From contig CAJNDS010000058.1 of the NCBI GenBank assembly GCA_905221605.1, positions 960,992 through 973,491 on the forward strand: 12,500 bases of DNA, given 5' to 3'. The first letter of the stretch is position 1; every line of letters begins with the position of its first letter. Positions 1 to 6,840 of this stretch are shown here, piece after piece. Below the pieces are notes generated by a model. The model ran no database searches. It saw only the letters and a list, made by a program, of their open reading frames with translations, and had not been told where the DNA came from. This stretch comes from Symbiodinium natans. Lineage: Eukaryota; Sar; Dinophyceae; Suessiales; Symbiodiniaceae. The position numbers and the translations under genes were made by a program.

Positions 1-70
1 GAGAAAAAGTGACGAGAGAAGTCAAAATTAGAGGAAATTAGGAATGTCTGGGTCGGTCTCGGCTGCATTG

Positions 71-137
71 TAAACCCTATACCCTAAATCCTAAACCCTA
101 AACCCTATACCCTAAACCCTAAACCCTAAACCCTAAA
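71..137. repeat. Telomere-like block, CCCTAAA orientation
   Basis: About nine heptamer units reading CCCTAAA on the + strand, with scattered variants such as CCCTATA and CCTAAAT. It is internal, as other sequence lies on both sides. The 70 bases before it contain nothing I recognise. Confidence 0.95.
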
Positions 138-329
138 ATGGAAATCCTCGGGGCCTTCTTGCGGGCTGTGATGATGTGCTGCTCAGCGTTCTCTGAGGTT
201 TCTCGACTTCTTCCTGTTTCCGATCCCGTCTCCGCGAGCAGCCCAGGGTACACTTGGGTCCCGACACCGGGGGTTTTGCGACAAGAATGGAACCCCGAAT
301 ATGAGAACCCCCTAAACCCTAAACCCTAA
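138..329 (+). CDS. Short open reading frame between telomere-like blocks, doubtful
   Basis: An ATG-initiated frame of 63 codons fills the unique stretch between two CCCTAAA blocks; its last residues (NPLNPKP) are simply translated telomere-like repeat. The middle (around residues 20-55, including SDPVSASSPGYTWVPTP) has ordinary protein-like composition. No domain, signal peptide or family is recognisable. It could be an exon, a relic, or a chance frame: at this base composition a frame this long is not significant. The ATG abuts the repeat and has no supporting context. Confidence 0.12.
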   Translation: MEILGAFLRAVMMCCSAFSEVSRLLPVSDPVSASSPGYTWVPTPGVLRQEWNPEYENPLNPKP

Positions 330-406
330 ACCCTAAACACTAAACCCTAAACCCTAAACCCTAAACCCTAAACCATCCTAAACCCCTAAAACCCTAAAAC
401 CCCAAA
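308..406. repeat. Telomere-like block, CCCTAAA orientation
   Basis: About ten near-perfect CCCTAAA units decay at the 3' end into variants with extra C or A (CCCCTAAAA, CCCCAAAT). The following 407-513 is unique sequence without a recognisable gene. Confidence 0.95.
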
Positions 407-513
407 TAGTAGGAGTCCCTCATACTAAAGGACCCCCGTAAGGTACCCCCCTAATGCCGGAAACTCCGAGGCTCCACAGGGGTTGAGCAGCGAGCAGCTC
501 TCCTAAGATGGCC

Positions 514-617
514 TTAGGGTTTAGGGTTTAGGGTTTAGGGTTTAGGCTTTGGTTTAGGGTTTAGGGTTTAGGGTTTAGGGTTTAGGGTTTAGGGTTTAGG
601 GTTTAGGGTTTAGGGTT
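514..617. repeat. Telomere-like block, TTTAGGG orientation
   Basis: About fourteen TTTAGGG units with one disrupted unit near 546-552 (TTTAGGCTTTGG). It is opposite in orientation to the block at 308-406, so the pair forms a long inverted repeat around about 107 bp of unique DNA. Confidence 0.95.
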
Positions 618-654
618 TCATAAGTGAGGCTTGTTTGAGTAGGGTAACCCCATT

Positions 655-673
655 GGGGGGGGGGGGGGGGGGG
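655..673. repeat. G19 homopolymer run
   Basis: Nineteen consecutive G, the longest homopolymer in the window. The downstream stretch to about 838 is complex sequence with a weak open frame (635-838, residues NWDPELKGLGACNRCSESAK). That frame translates through the G run as poly-Gly, so it is not called as a gene. Confidence 0.97.
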
Positions 674-948
674 AACTGGGACCCTGAACTGAAGGGCCTA
701 GGGGCATGCAATCGATGCTCTGAGTCTGCCAAGGACGTACAGCATCCACAGCTTCCCAGGCCTGCTGCGCTGGGGCTTCGTAAGAGAGGGCCTGATACCT
801 GGTTCTCCCTGAATATTCCATACTCAGCCAATAGTTGAGCTTTAAACTTTTTGGTTTTCCGTATTTAGTAAGAAAGTTACCGTTTTTCCCCTTGGTTATT
901 GGGGAAGTAAGATTCGAAGCAGACTGGGTATCTAGGGTAGTTTGTACG

Positions 949-1168
949 TATACATACATACATACATACATATCAGAATATGAATGCGTGAATGTATGAG
1001 GAATATGGAATAATGCAGATTCCTATACTCACATGTTCACAGGTTCTTGTATGCACGTTTTCTCATACTCATATGTTCATATTTTCGGATACTTATATAT
1101 TCATAAATTCCTATGTTTTCTCTCGCTCTCTCTCTCTCTATAATATGTATATATATATACATATATGT
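949..1168. repeat. CATA, CT and TA microsatellites with a degenerate inverted repeat
   Basis: (CATA)n lies at about 950-971, (CT)n at 1119-1139 and a TA-rich run at 1141-1168. Between them, 976-1008 (GAATATGAATGCGTGAATG...) is roughly the reverse complement of 1061-1086 (TCTCATACTCATATGTTC...), and a related copy lies at 1021-1043. A TA-rich run followed by GGTCAC and a C-rich tract (1141-1198) resembles the element end at 8271-8310. Confidence 0.7.
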
Positions 1169-1263
1169 ATCTGGTCACACCCCGCCCCCCTAGGCCCCCC
1201 AAGATCTACACCCTCCTTGTGTACACTACTCTTTTGCTTGCTTCCACGCACTTGTGTACAAGC

Positions 1264-1349
1264 AGTGATAGTGGTAGTGGTAGTGGTAGTGGTAGCGGTA
1301 GCGGTAGCGGTAGTAGCAGTAGTCGTCGTCGTAGTCGTAGTAGTGGAAG
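1264..1349. repeat. GGTAGT/GGTAGC hexanucleotide tract
   Basis: A tandem GGTAGT/GGTAGC tract grades into GTC and GTA trinucleotides (GTCGTCGTCGTAGTCGTAG). It creates spurious repetitive ORFs in several frames on both strands (poly-Val, Gly-Ser and Thr-rich). It is followed by (TA)n at about 1350-1362 and a C16 run at 1382-1397. Confidence 0.95.
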
Positions 1350-1381
1350 TATATATATATATCACATGTGTAGACCTCCCT

Positions 1382-1397
1382 CCCCCCCCCCCCCCCC
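1382..1397. repeat. C16 homopolymer run
   Basis: Sixteen consecutive C preceded closely by (TA)n. The 85 bases that follow (1398-1482) are unique and open in two + frames (including GELIWIPRRLHDGG and WRDWSRRVDLDTSP), but too short to call. Confidence 0.95.
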
Positions 1398-1482
1398 TTC
1401 GTCCACCAAGCTGGCGAGACTGGTCCAGGCGAGTTGATCTGGATACCTCGCCGGTTGCACGATGGAGGCCCCAAGCGCCTAA

Positions 1483-1541
1483 AGTTTAGGGTTTAGTGTT
1501 GAGGGTTTAGGGTTGAGGGTTTAGGGTTTAGGGGTTTAGGG
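1483..1541. repeat. Telomere-like block, TTTAGGG orientation, degenerate
   Basis: About eight units, several altered to TTTAGTG, TTGAGGG or TTTAGGGG. The following 1542-1680 is A/C-rich unique DNA with isolated ACCCTA fragments and no gene I can support. Confidence 0.9.
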
Positions 1542-1680
1542 AACCCTCAGCCGACCTCAAATTTCCACTGAACCCGAAAACCCTACTGCATCAAAGTAAA
1601 CACTAAACACCCCAACTAGCCTATGAACCCTACAAGTATCAATGGTGACCGACACCTTACCAACTGCCTAAACAGCATCC

Positions 1681-1795
1681 CTAAACACTAAACCCTAAAC
1701 CCTAAACCCTAAACCCTAAACCCTAAACCCTAAACCCTAAACCCTAAACCCTAAACCCTAAACCCTAAACCCTAAACCCTAAACCCTAAACCCTG
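1681..1795. repeat. Longest telomere-like array, CCCTAAA orientation
   Basis: About sixteen units, roughly fifteen of them perfect CCCTAAA, giving the longest and most homogeneous array here. That homogeneity suggests it is younger or better maintained than the degenerate blocks. Unique sequence flanks both sides, so it is interstitial. Confidence 0.97.
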
Positions 1796-1814
1796 CCCTC
1801 AGCACGGGATCATT

Positions 1815-1843
1815 GCAGTCCCCCTTAATTAGGGGGAAACTGC
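1815..1843. repeat. Short palindromic hairpin
   Basis: GCAGTCCCCCTTAATTAGGG and the bases after it fold back: C5-T pairs with A-G5 around TAATT, and GCAGT pairs with ACTGC across a two-base bulge. Function is unknown; it lies just after the long telomere-like array. Confidence 0.5.
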
Positions 1844-1882
1844 CATAAGTCCCCTCAGCTCGCCACCGTATCGGGGTAAGGA

Positions 1883-1940
1883 TTACCCTAAACCCAAAAA
1901 CCTAAACCCCAAGAGTTTAAGAAGGTTTAGGGATTAGGAA
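1883..1940. repeat. Head-to-head degenerate telomere-like units
   Basis: CCCTAAACC-type units are followed within about 20 bp by GGTTTAGGGATTAGG-type units, making a small imperfect inverted repeat. The stretch 1941-2035 is unique with no gene I can support. Confidence 0.65.
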
Positions 1941-2035
1941 GTTTGGTTGTTAAGATTGGTGAGGGTTTACGGTCCAATGTTTGGCGCCGCGGCATTTAGA
2001 GCTGTGGGGTGTTGCTTGCTTCCGGTGTTCCTGTT

Positions 2036-2095
2036 GGGGGGGGGGGAAGCGGGGGGAGGGGGGCAGCGGGGGGAGGGGGGGAAGTGGGTTTAGAC
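2036..2095. repeat. G-rich tract with quadruplex-forming pattern
   Basis: A G11 run is followed by repeated G6 runs separated by A, AAGC or CAGC. Four or more runs of at least three G with short loops meet the usual quadruplex pattern. Degenerate telomere-like sequence follows to about 2140. Confidence 0.85.
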
Positions 2096-2190
2096 TTTAT
2101 GGTTGAGGGTTTAGTCGGTTTAGTTTAGGGTTTTAGGCTGTGGCTGCGGTGCATTGAAGTTGTCGTGGTGGTATTTACTATTCTTGCTGC

Positions 2191-2614
2191 GTGCGAAGGG
2201 ACTTGGACCATCGTCCCCAAAGATCTGATTTTGAGCCCTATAAGACCAAAAGCTCAAACAAGAAATCTCAGCCGATCTTCTTTGAGGATCTTAGGTGCCA
2301 AGCAGAGTCAAGCAGGCAGCCCTTTAGCCCCCCGCAGACAGCTCAGCCAGTAAGAAAGCCTCTGCATGTGATCGTTTCCGTGGGGTGCCCAGAAATATTC
2401 TTATAGAGTCTTGGCGCTATGTGTACGTTCCAGCTGAGTAGTTCGGGTGTAGGGTTTCGGGCCTGGGGTAGTATACGTAGGGTTTAGGATTTTGAGTTTT
2501 GGGGTTAACGGTCTTCTATGGTTCCGACAATACCTCAGCCCCCTTGTGCAGATGGCACGGAAGCTCCAGAGAGAGGAGCGCAGGCGCTGCAGCTCCCGTC
2601 GCCTAGGACCAAGA
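2191..2614 (+). CDS. Possible two-exon gene piece, family unknown
   Basis: An open frame from 2191 to 2349 (including SDFEPYKTKSSNKKSQPIFF) ends in CCA directly before GTAAGA, a good splice donor. A pyrimidine-rich acceptor, CCCCCTTGTGCAG, ends at 2551. The sequence from 2552 to 2614 then continues in the same phase (MARKLQREERRR...) up to another donor-like GTAGGC. The inferred intron of 202 nt contains degenerate telomere-like units. No domain is recognisable; the second piece is Lys/Arg-rich. The model rests only on frame, phase and splice-site look. It could equally be chance, and the true ends would lie elsewhere. Confidence 0.2.
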
Positions 2615-2639
2615 GTAGGCCCTTATTCCATTTCTTAGA

Positions 2640-2790
2640 ATTTAGGGTTCAGTGCTAGTGGGGTTAGCCTATGACCCAGAGTAGGCCTGAATTGCCTTCG
2701 TTTAGGGTTTAGGTTACCCTTATAAGGCCCTTTAAACCCAAAGGGGCACCCTTTTTGTTCCTAGCTTATTCTTGGTTCTCGCAGCTGAGG
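2640..2790. other. Dispersed-repeat copy and sparse telomere-like units
   Basis: The stretch from about 2651 (CAGTGCTAGTGGGGTTAGCC...) is related to 6784 onward (CAGTGCTAGTGGGGCTTACC...), with similarity continuing through a GACCCAGAGTAGG / GACCCAGACTAGG core. TTTAGGGTTTAGGTTACCC at about 2701 joins telomere-like units to a TAGGTTAC motif that recurs at 4370 and 6921. Confidence 0.6.
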
Positions 2791-3414
2791 GTTTAGGGCT
2801 TAGGGGGTGATTGGGCCTCCAGGTCTTTGTGGGGTCTCAGGCTTAAGGGATCTTGCTCACATCCAGGGTTTCTGGTGCTTAAAAAGGGCGTTTGCGCCTT
2901 CTAGATCTGCAGTGGCAGTCATGATGCCAGCTCCAAGTAGTGCTGCTCACCTCACTCGAACAAAGGTTTCGCAAAGTAGGAGCCCTCCGCTTCGTGTCAG
3001 ATGGTCCCGTGCTTGTTCAAGACCTTCGAGCTCGGCCCCCAATCTAAGTGCACGTTTTGTTTGTTAGATGTCTTTGGGACAGCTCCCGGCCAACAGCTGC
3101 CGGTGCACCACACACGCGGTAGGTTGCACGAATTAGGGTTTTTTTTTGTTGCTCTCCAATTGTAGTACCGGGCCGTCGTCTCAGGGCGCCTGGAAAAGGT
3201 GTATGAAATACTTTGGAAGAACGCCCCATGTGGTCGATAACCGGCACGACATGTCATTTGTCTGAAGACTGGATCCTTACTAGGTAGGGCTTTTGGGGAT
3301 ATCTTGTGTTTACCTTATAGGGGTTAAGAGGCTCCAATACTTGATCCAGGAGGTTTTGTCAGAGCCAACAAAGATAAGTTGCAGTAGAGCCAGTGAGGCC
3401 TTCTCCATCAGATG
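2791..3414. other. Complex sequence with competing short open frames, no confident gene
   Basis: Several overlapping + strand frames are open here. One is 2807-3067 (MMPAPSSAAHLTRTK...). Another is 2980-3165, with an ATG at 3001 and a pair of cysteines in SKCTFCLLDVFG. A short piece after 3165 reads YRAVVSGRLEKVYEILWKN. Codon choice in 3001-3060 (TTC AAG ACC TTC GAG CTC) looks coding-like. Frames overlap and no splice model reconciles them, so this may be decayed coding DNA. 3250-3414 shows nothing recognisable. Confidence 0.3.
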
Positions 3415-3454
3415 GTTAGGGTTCAGGGTGTAGGATCTAGGGTTTAGGGTTCAG
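3415..3454. repeat. Degenerate telomere-like block, TTTAGGG orientation
   Basis: Units such as GGGTTCA and GGGTTTA, with interruptions. Its last unit ends TTCAG, which would serve as a splice acceptor for the open stretch that follows. Confidence 0.7.
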
Positions 3455-3637
3455 GGTCCAAGCACTGTTGAAGTGTTCGGTAAAAAGGCAGCTTTGCTGC
3501 GTCAAAGCCGAGAGACCTGTGCTGAAGTCGAGAATCCTGAAAGCATCGAAGACCGAGAGTTGGGATGCCCTTTGTGCCTGGAGGTTGGTATGCCGACAGC
3601 GAAGAGGGTTTGGGTTAGGGTTCAAATTGGAGTTTAA
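3455..3637 (+). CDS. Protein-like open stretch, possible internal exon
   Basis: The frame is open from 3434 to a TAA at 3635-3637 without an ATG near its start. It reads ...VEVFGKKAALLRQSRETCAE and then continues with acidic residues and a Cys-x2-Cys pair (ELGCPLCLEVG) before entering telomere-like DNA. A candidate acceptor (TTCAG) ends at 3454 and a weak donor (AGG|GTTTGG) lies at 3608. Composition is the most natural of the short frames here. I recognise no family, and the Cys pair alone is not a domain. An opposite-strand ORF at 3437-3751 and a + frame at 3468-3653 overlap it and are less convincing. Confidence 0.22.
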   Translation, partial: GPSTVEVFGKKAALLRQSRETCAEVENPESIEDRELGCPLCLEVGMPTAKRVWVRVQIGV

Positions 3638-3786
3638 GGCTTGGGGCCCTTGAACCCCATAAGGCTTTGGAAGCTGGTGCAGAACTTTCTTCACTATCTC
3701 ACCGGATGTTCGGAGACTAACTGACCTCAAAACCCTTAACCCTTTTAACATAAGTGCACCAGTCTGTCACTTCAGTAGGCTTGATT

Positions 3787-3801
3787 CCCCCCCCCCCCCC
3801 C
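3787..3801. repeat. C15 homopolymer run
   Basis: Fifteen C, then G and a second C6 ending in CAGG. It would also act as a polypyrimidine tract before an AG acceptor at about 3809. 3638-3786 is unique without a supported gene. Confidence 0.95.
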
Positions 3802-3932
3802 GCCCCCCAGGAAAGAATGCCCTCCACCTGCCACTGCTTGGTGTTTGATCTGCGGTGGCATTCGTTGGCCCGAAGTCATGATGTTTTGGAAGGCCGATGT
3901 AGCCTCGTCAAAGATGGGAAAGTAGGCACGCT

Positions 3933-4142
3933 GTGAAGCAGATGGGATGTGCCAACGTGAAGGCGTCTGAAGAGGAGGGTGATCACGCTGGCCACGCGTG
4001 GTCGAACATTCCGAGGGATCTCATCCCAGTCGACGACAATGCGGCCAAGAAGAAGCAGAAGAAGGAGAAGCTCCTCGGACCCAAAAGATGTTTTTTTTGT
4101 TTTTTTCGGGTTAGGTTAGGTTCCTTACACAAAAGGGTTTAG
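3933..4142 (+). CDS. Short Lys-rich open frame, doubtful
   Basis: An ATG-initiated frame of 69 codons. Residues 8-55 are acidic and then Lys-rich (VDDNAAKKKQKKEKLLGPKR), written mostly with codons ending in C or G (GTC GAC GAC, GCG GCC AAG AAG AAG CAG), which is suggestive of real coding DNA. From about 4090 it runs into T-rich and telomere-like sequence, so the tail is probably not coding. No family is recognised. It may be an exon that ends near GGACCC at 4078-4083, or a relic. Confidence 0.22.
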   Translation: MKQMGCANVKASEEEGDHAGHAWSNIPRDLIPVDDNAAKKKQKKEKLLGPKRCFFCFFRVRLGSLHKRV

Positions 4143-4152
4143 GGTTTAGGGC
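4130..4152. repeat. Short telomere-like block, TTTAGGG orientation
   Basis: Roughly three units. The following 4153-4367 is unique sequence. It holds a palindromic GGGTACCC near 4250 and a 63-codon ORF (4181-4372) that I do not consider real. Confidence 0.8.
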
Positions 4153-4367
4153 TCAAGGTACCCCTCTGTGTCGTCCCTCTATGGTCACTTCGCTAAATTA
4201 CGGTCCCCTTTTGGTTTTACCATTCCAAGGCGGCCCCCGATATCTTGGGTACCCAGAAAAGGGGAGCACAATTTTGAGAACTGACCATACCTTGGACCCT
4301 TTTTACCTACATACACATGGGCTATGCCTACGAACTAAGAGTAGTTGTAGGCAAATAGAGTCCCAGG

Positions 4368-4467
4368 TATAGGTTACTCTGGGAATTAACCTAAACCTTA
4401 AACCTTAAACTCTAAACCCTACACCCTAAACCCCAAATGTGACCATATAGGTTACTCTGGGAATTAA
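4368..4467. repeat. Telomere-like insert between perfect 22-bp direct repeats
   Basis: TA plus TAGGTTACTCTGGGAATTAA occurs at 4368-4389 and again, identical over 22 bp, at 4446-4467. The 56 bp between them is mostly degenerate CCTAAAC-type heptamers followed by AATGTGACCA. This has the form of an insertion with a target-site duplication, or of a short tandem duplication enclosing telomere-like DNA. Confidence 0.9.
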
Positions 4468-4574
4468 GGCACAAGTCCGGCAAGCCGGGTGCTTCTTCGA
4501 TTACTGCAAGGGGATCATCTTGGGACAACCTCTGCGTCGAGGACCGGGCTCAGCGTCCAAGCTTTGGGGCTTAT

Positions 4575-4725
4575 AGGGTTTAGGGTTCAGGGTTTAGGGT
4601 TTAGGGTTTGGGGTTTGGGGTATAGGTTTTGTTTGTTGTTTTTGCTTTGCTTTCGGTTTTCGGCTTTAGGGTTTATAGGGTTCAGGGTTTATAGGGTGTG
4701 GGTTTGTGGGGGCTTCTAGGGTTCA
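4575..4725. repeat. Telomere-like DNA, TTTAGGG orientation, with variants
   Basis: GGGTTTAGGG units and variants (GGGTTCAGGG, GGGTTTATAGGG, GGGTTTGGGG) flank a T-rich segment (TTTGTTTGTTGTTTTTGC). An ORF through here (4489-4719) translates to GFRVQGLGFRV-type repeats and is an artefact. Confidence 0.85.
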
Positions 4726-4772
4726 GAGTTTATTAGTGGTTTGGGGCTTAACGTCGCCTGCTGATTAGTGTG

Positions 4773-4823
4773 CCCCCCCCCCCCCCAACAAATGGACTCC
4801 GCTCTTTAGTGTGGGGGGGGGGG
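4773..4823. repeat. C14 and G11 runs in inverted arrangement
   Basis: GTG-C14 at 4773-4786 and GTGTG11 at 4813-4823 are separated by 26 bp and could pair as a hairpin stem or form a quadruplex/i-motif pair. AGTGTG precedes both runs. Confidence 0.85.
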
Positions 4824-4829
4824 TCTGGC

Positions 4830-5087
4830 TTTATATGATTTGAAAAGGGATGAGTTTATATGAATTCAAAAAGGATCCATATGATTTTAAAAGGGACGAG
4901 CTCGTATGAATTTAAAAGGGATCCATATGACTTTAAAAGGGGTGAGACTGTATGAAATTAAAAGGGATCCATACGATTTTAAGAGGGATGAGTTTATATG
5001 AGTTTCAAAGGGATTATCTGATGTTAAAAGGATTCACATGATTTTTAAAGGGATGAGGTTATATGAATTCAAAGGGGATCCATCTAC
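4830..5087. repeat. Tandem array of ~44-bp units
   Basis: About five and a half units, each made of two related halves: GGATGAGTTTATATGAATTC plus A-run, then GGATCCATATGATTTTAAAA. Units differ by point changes and the array degrades near 5000-5040. The shared TATGA-TT-AAAAGG core suggests the unit arose from a ~22-bp ancestor. There is no CRISPR-like spacer structure. Confidence 0.9.
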
Positions 5088-5115
5088 CCCAACCAAGCCA
5101 GCCCGCAAAAACACA

Positions 5116-5176
<61 letters not shown>

Positions 5177-5376
5177 TTCCGGGGGACCAAACGTTTTATA
5201 TTATACGGCATTCGAGCAGCTGTTGGACTACCCCCTTTGAAATTTGATTGCCTAGCCTCGGTACAAAGGCATTTTATCAGGAAATCTTAGCTTTGGGGCT
5301 GGCCTGGAGACTGAAGATTTCAGGGCCCGACAACCTCATGCCTCAAGGTTTAGGAAGCCTGAGCCCTTAGGCCTCT
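5076..5376. repeat. Tandem duplication, copy 1, with expanded (CA)n(TA)n
   Basis: It begins at GGATCCAT after the 44-bp array and runs through GCCCGCAAAAACAC, (CA)n at about 5119-5154, (TA)n to about 5176, TTCCGGGGGACC and CTTTGGGGCTGGCCTGGAGA to CCTTAGGCCTCT. All of these landmarks recur in order in copy 2. Copy 1 additionally has a 13-base insert (CTGAAGATTTCAG, approximately). The two overlapping ORFs here (5038-5290) include the microsatellite and are not conserved in copy 2. Confidence 0.9.
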
Positions 5377-5604
5377 GGATCCACACCCAACTCGCCCGCA
5401 CAAAAATATATTTCCGGGGGAGCAAACTTTTTGATATTATGCGGCATTCGGGCAGCTGCTGGACTAGCCCCTTTGAAGTTTGATTGCCCGGCCTCGGTAC
5501 AAAAGAATGTAATAAGGAAATCTTAGTTTTGGGGCTGGCCTGGAGAAGCCCGACAACCTCAGGCCTTAAGGTTTTAGGCTTTAAACCTTTGATCTTTGGT
5601 CTCT
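5377..5604. repeat. Tandem duplication, copy 2, without microsatellite
   Basis: GGATCCACACCCAACTCGCC is followed by GCACAAAAATATATTTCCGG, then by the same GCATTCGRGCAGCTGYTGGA, CCTCGGTACAAA and GGGGCTGGCCTGGAGA landmarks as copy 1. Overall similarity is high with scattered substitutions and small indels. Here the CA/TA tract is only a few bases long. Confidence 0.9.
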
Positions 5605-6207
5605 CAGGCTCAGTTCAGAAGCGATTTCTAGACAACAACGCCATTCAACGGCCTCGCAGAAATTTTGCATCGCCCGATACTTTTTTCACAATTCCGGGGG
5701 ACCTCCTCAAATAGACCCCCCTGAGTATTTTTTGAGTTTTGTTTTCACAATTTCGGGGGCAGGCGGGGGGGGGAGGGGGGGCCACACTAATCAGGATACA
5801 ACAATATATGAGAATCATGACGAAAGTAGGAGGAGCAGGGCAGCTCTTGTACTCGAAGGTTCGTGGGTAGTTGTATGTAGGGCTATAAGCACCCGCCCAA
5901 AAGGTTTTAACAAGACGCAACCATAGTTACCCTACTTATACCCGGGGCTTCGTGCAGGGAGTCGGCGTGGACGACGAGAAGCGCAACAAGAGGGAGATAA
6001 ACATGTAAAAAGCAGCCCATGAAGAAGAATAAAGAACAGGAAAAACCGGAACTAATAGCAAACACAAAAGCGACACAAAATCAAAGCACAAGCCAAGAAG
6101 CGACTTGTTTCGCTCTCGTTTGTTGCTCGTGAGCGTGTGCGCTTTTTTTAGCACGCGGCACGCATCCCGCCAAGCGCTCTGATGCGCAGCCCCTACCCAC
6201 GAAAGCC
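5605..6207. other. Unique segment with TTCCGGGGG motifs, G-rich tract and weak open frames
   Basis: TTTTTCACAATTCCGGGGG (5682-5700) and TTTTCACAATTTCGGGGG (about 5740-5757) echo the TTTCCGGGGG of the duplicated units. G9 and G7 runs lie at 5765-5781. A short + frame ending TAA at 6006-6008 reads GVGVDDEKRNKREINM after a CGTGCAG acceptor-like site. It could be a terminal exon but is only 17 codons from that site. The T7 stretch near 6143 sits in a small GTGCGC/GCACGC hairpin. No confident gene. Confidence 0.4.
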
Positions 6208-6254
6208 CCCTAAACCTTAAATCCTAAATCCTAAACCCTAAACCCTAAACCCTA
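6208..6254. repeat. Telomere-like block, CCCTAAA orientation
   Basis: About six units, the first ones variant (CCTTAAAT, CCTAAAT), the last three perfect. Confidence 0.92.
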
Positions 6255-6338
6255 ATTGTGGCCCGCAGCAGGATGGTGAGATCATGCAGCCTGACTCTTG
6301 GGCCCGAAAAAGATGTTTTGGGGGGTTGAGGGCTATCT

Positions 6339-6431
6339 GTTGGGATGTTCCTAGCAGCAATAGGTATTATGATTAGAGTACCCCCGGTTATAATCCCTAT
6401 GAAAGACTGAGTATAAGGGGAACATCCCAAC
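6339..6431. repeat. Nested imperfect inverted repeat (hairpin)
   Basis: GTTGGGATGTTCC (6339-6351) is the exact reverse complement of GGAACATCCCAAC (6419-6431). Inside, ATAGGTATTAT and ATAATCCCTAT pair with one mismatch. The result is a roughly 93-bp stem-loop of unknown function. Confidence 0.75.
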
Positions 6432-6498
6432 CTATCTGGTTTGGTGCAGAGGGCTGATAGCAAGTTTGGACTTGTTTGGGGCACGTGTGCTTGGTAGG

Positions 6499-6607
6499 CT
6501 TGGCAGCCCAGTGGTACCACTTTCCACTTTCTTTTGGAGGCTCCCTAAAAACGGAACCAACCTAAATCAGGGCGCCCTTACTAGAACATGGTTACTGGGC
6601 TGCCAAG
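6499..6607. repeat. Inverted repeat, 14-bp perfect core
   Basis: CTTGGCAGCCCAGT (6499-6512) and ACTGGGCTGCCAAG (6594-6607) are exact reverse complements, with partial pairing further inward (GGTACC against GGTT). The loop of about 80 bp has no gene. GCTTGAGG/CCTCAAGC repeats follow at about 6611-6673. Confidence 0.75.
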
Positions 6608-6689
6608 TATGCTTGAGGTTGGGCGCTCGGGGGCAGGGTGCTTGAGGGCTGTGGATATAGGATTCTTGGCAGGCCCTCAAGCCAGGCTC

Positions 6690-6727
6690 TGGTTTAGGGT
6701 TTAGGGTTTAGGGTTTAGGGTTTAGGG
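6690..6727. repeat. Telomere-like block, TTTAGGG orientation
   Basis: Five perfect units, then a variant ending TTGGG. Confidence 0.95.
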
Positions 6728-6840
6728 TGTTGGGTTTGTTCGGTCCCTACAAACCCTAAACCCGGAACGAGTTAATTCAGGGCAGTGCTAGTGGGGCTTA
6801 CCTAGGACCCAGACTAGGACCTTATTCCCCATTTTTCCAT

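Noticed and set aside
1141-1397. A second pair of element ends (TA run plus C run, twice)
   Set aside because: Both are in the same orientation and lack the ATGATCTAGGT motif, so they do not form terminal inverted repeats.
992-1489. 165-codon ORF, the longest in the window
   Set aside because: It is stop-free because of the GGTAGY tract, TA and CT microsatellites and the C16 run (poly-Val, Tyr-Ile and poly-Pro stretches). The overlapping ORFs on both strands have the same cause.
1681-1795. True chromosome end
   Set aside because: Unique DNA continues on both sides and blocks face both ways across 12 kb, so these arrays are interstitial.
4830-5087. CRISPR-like array
   Set aside because: Repeats are contiguous and degenerate, with no unique spacers of constant length, and the context is eukaryotic.
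5038-5290. Two overlapping ORFs through the (CA)n(TA)n tract
   Set aside because: They read through the microsatellite (Thr-His and Ile-Tyr repeats), and the frame is not kept in the duplicate copy at 5377-5604.
5645-5920. 91-codon minus-strand ORF
   Set aside because: It passes through the G9/G7 tract as poly-Pro, shows no recognisable domain, and overlaps other equally weak frames.
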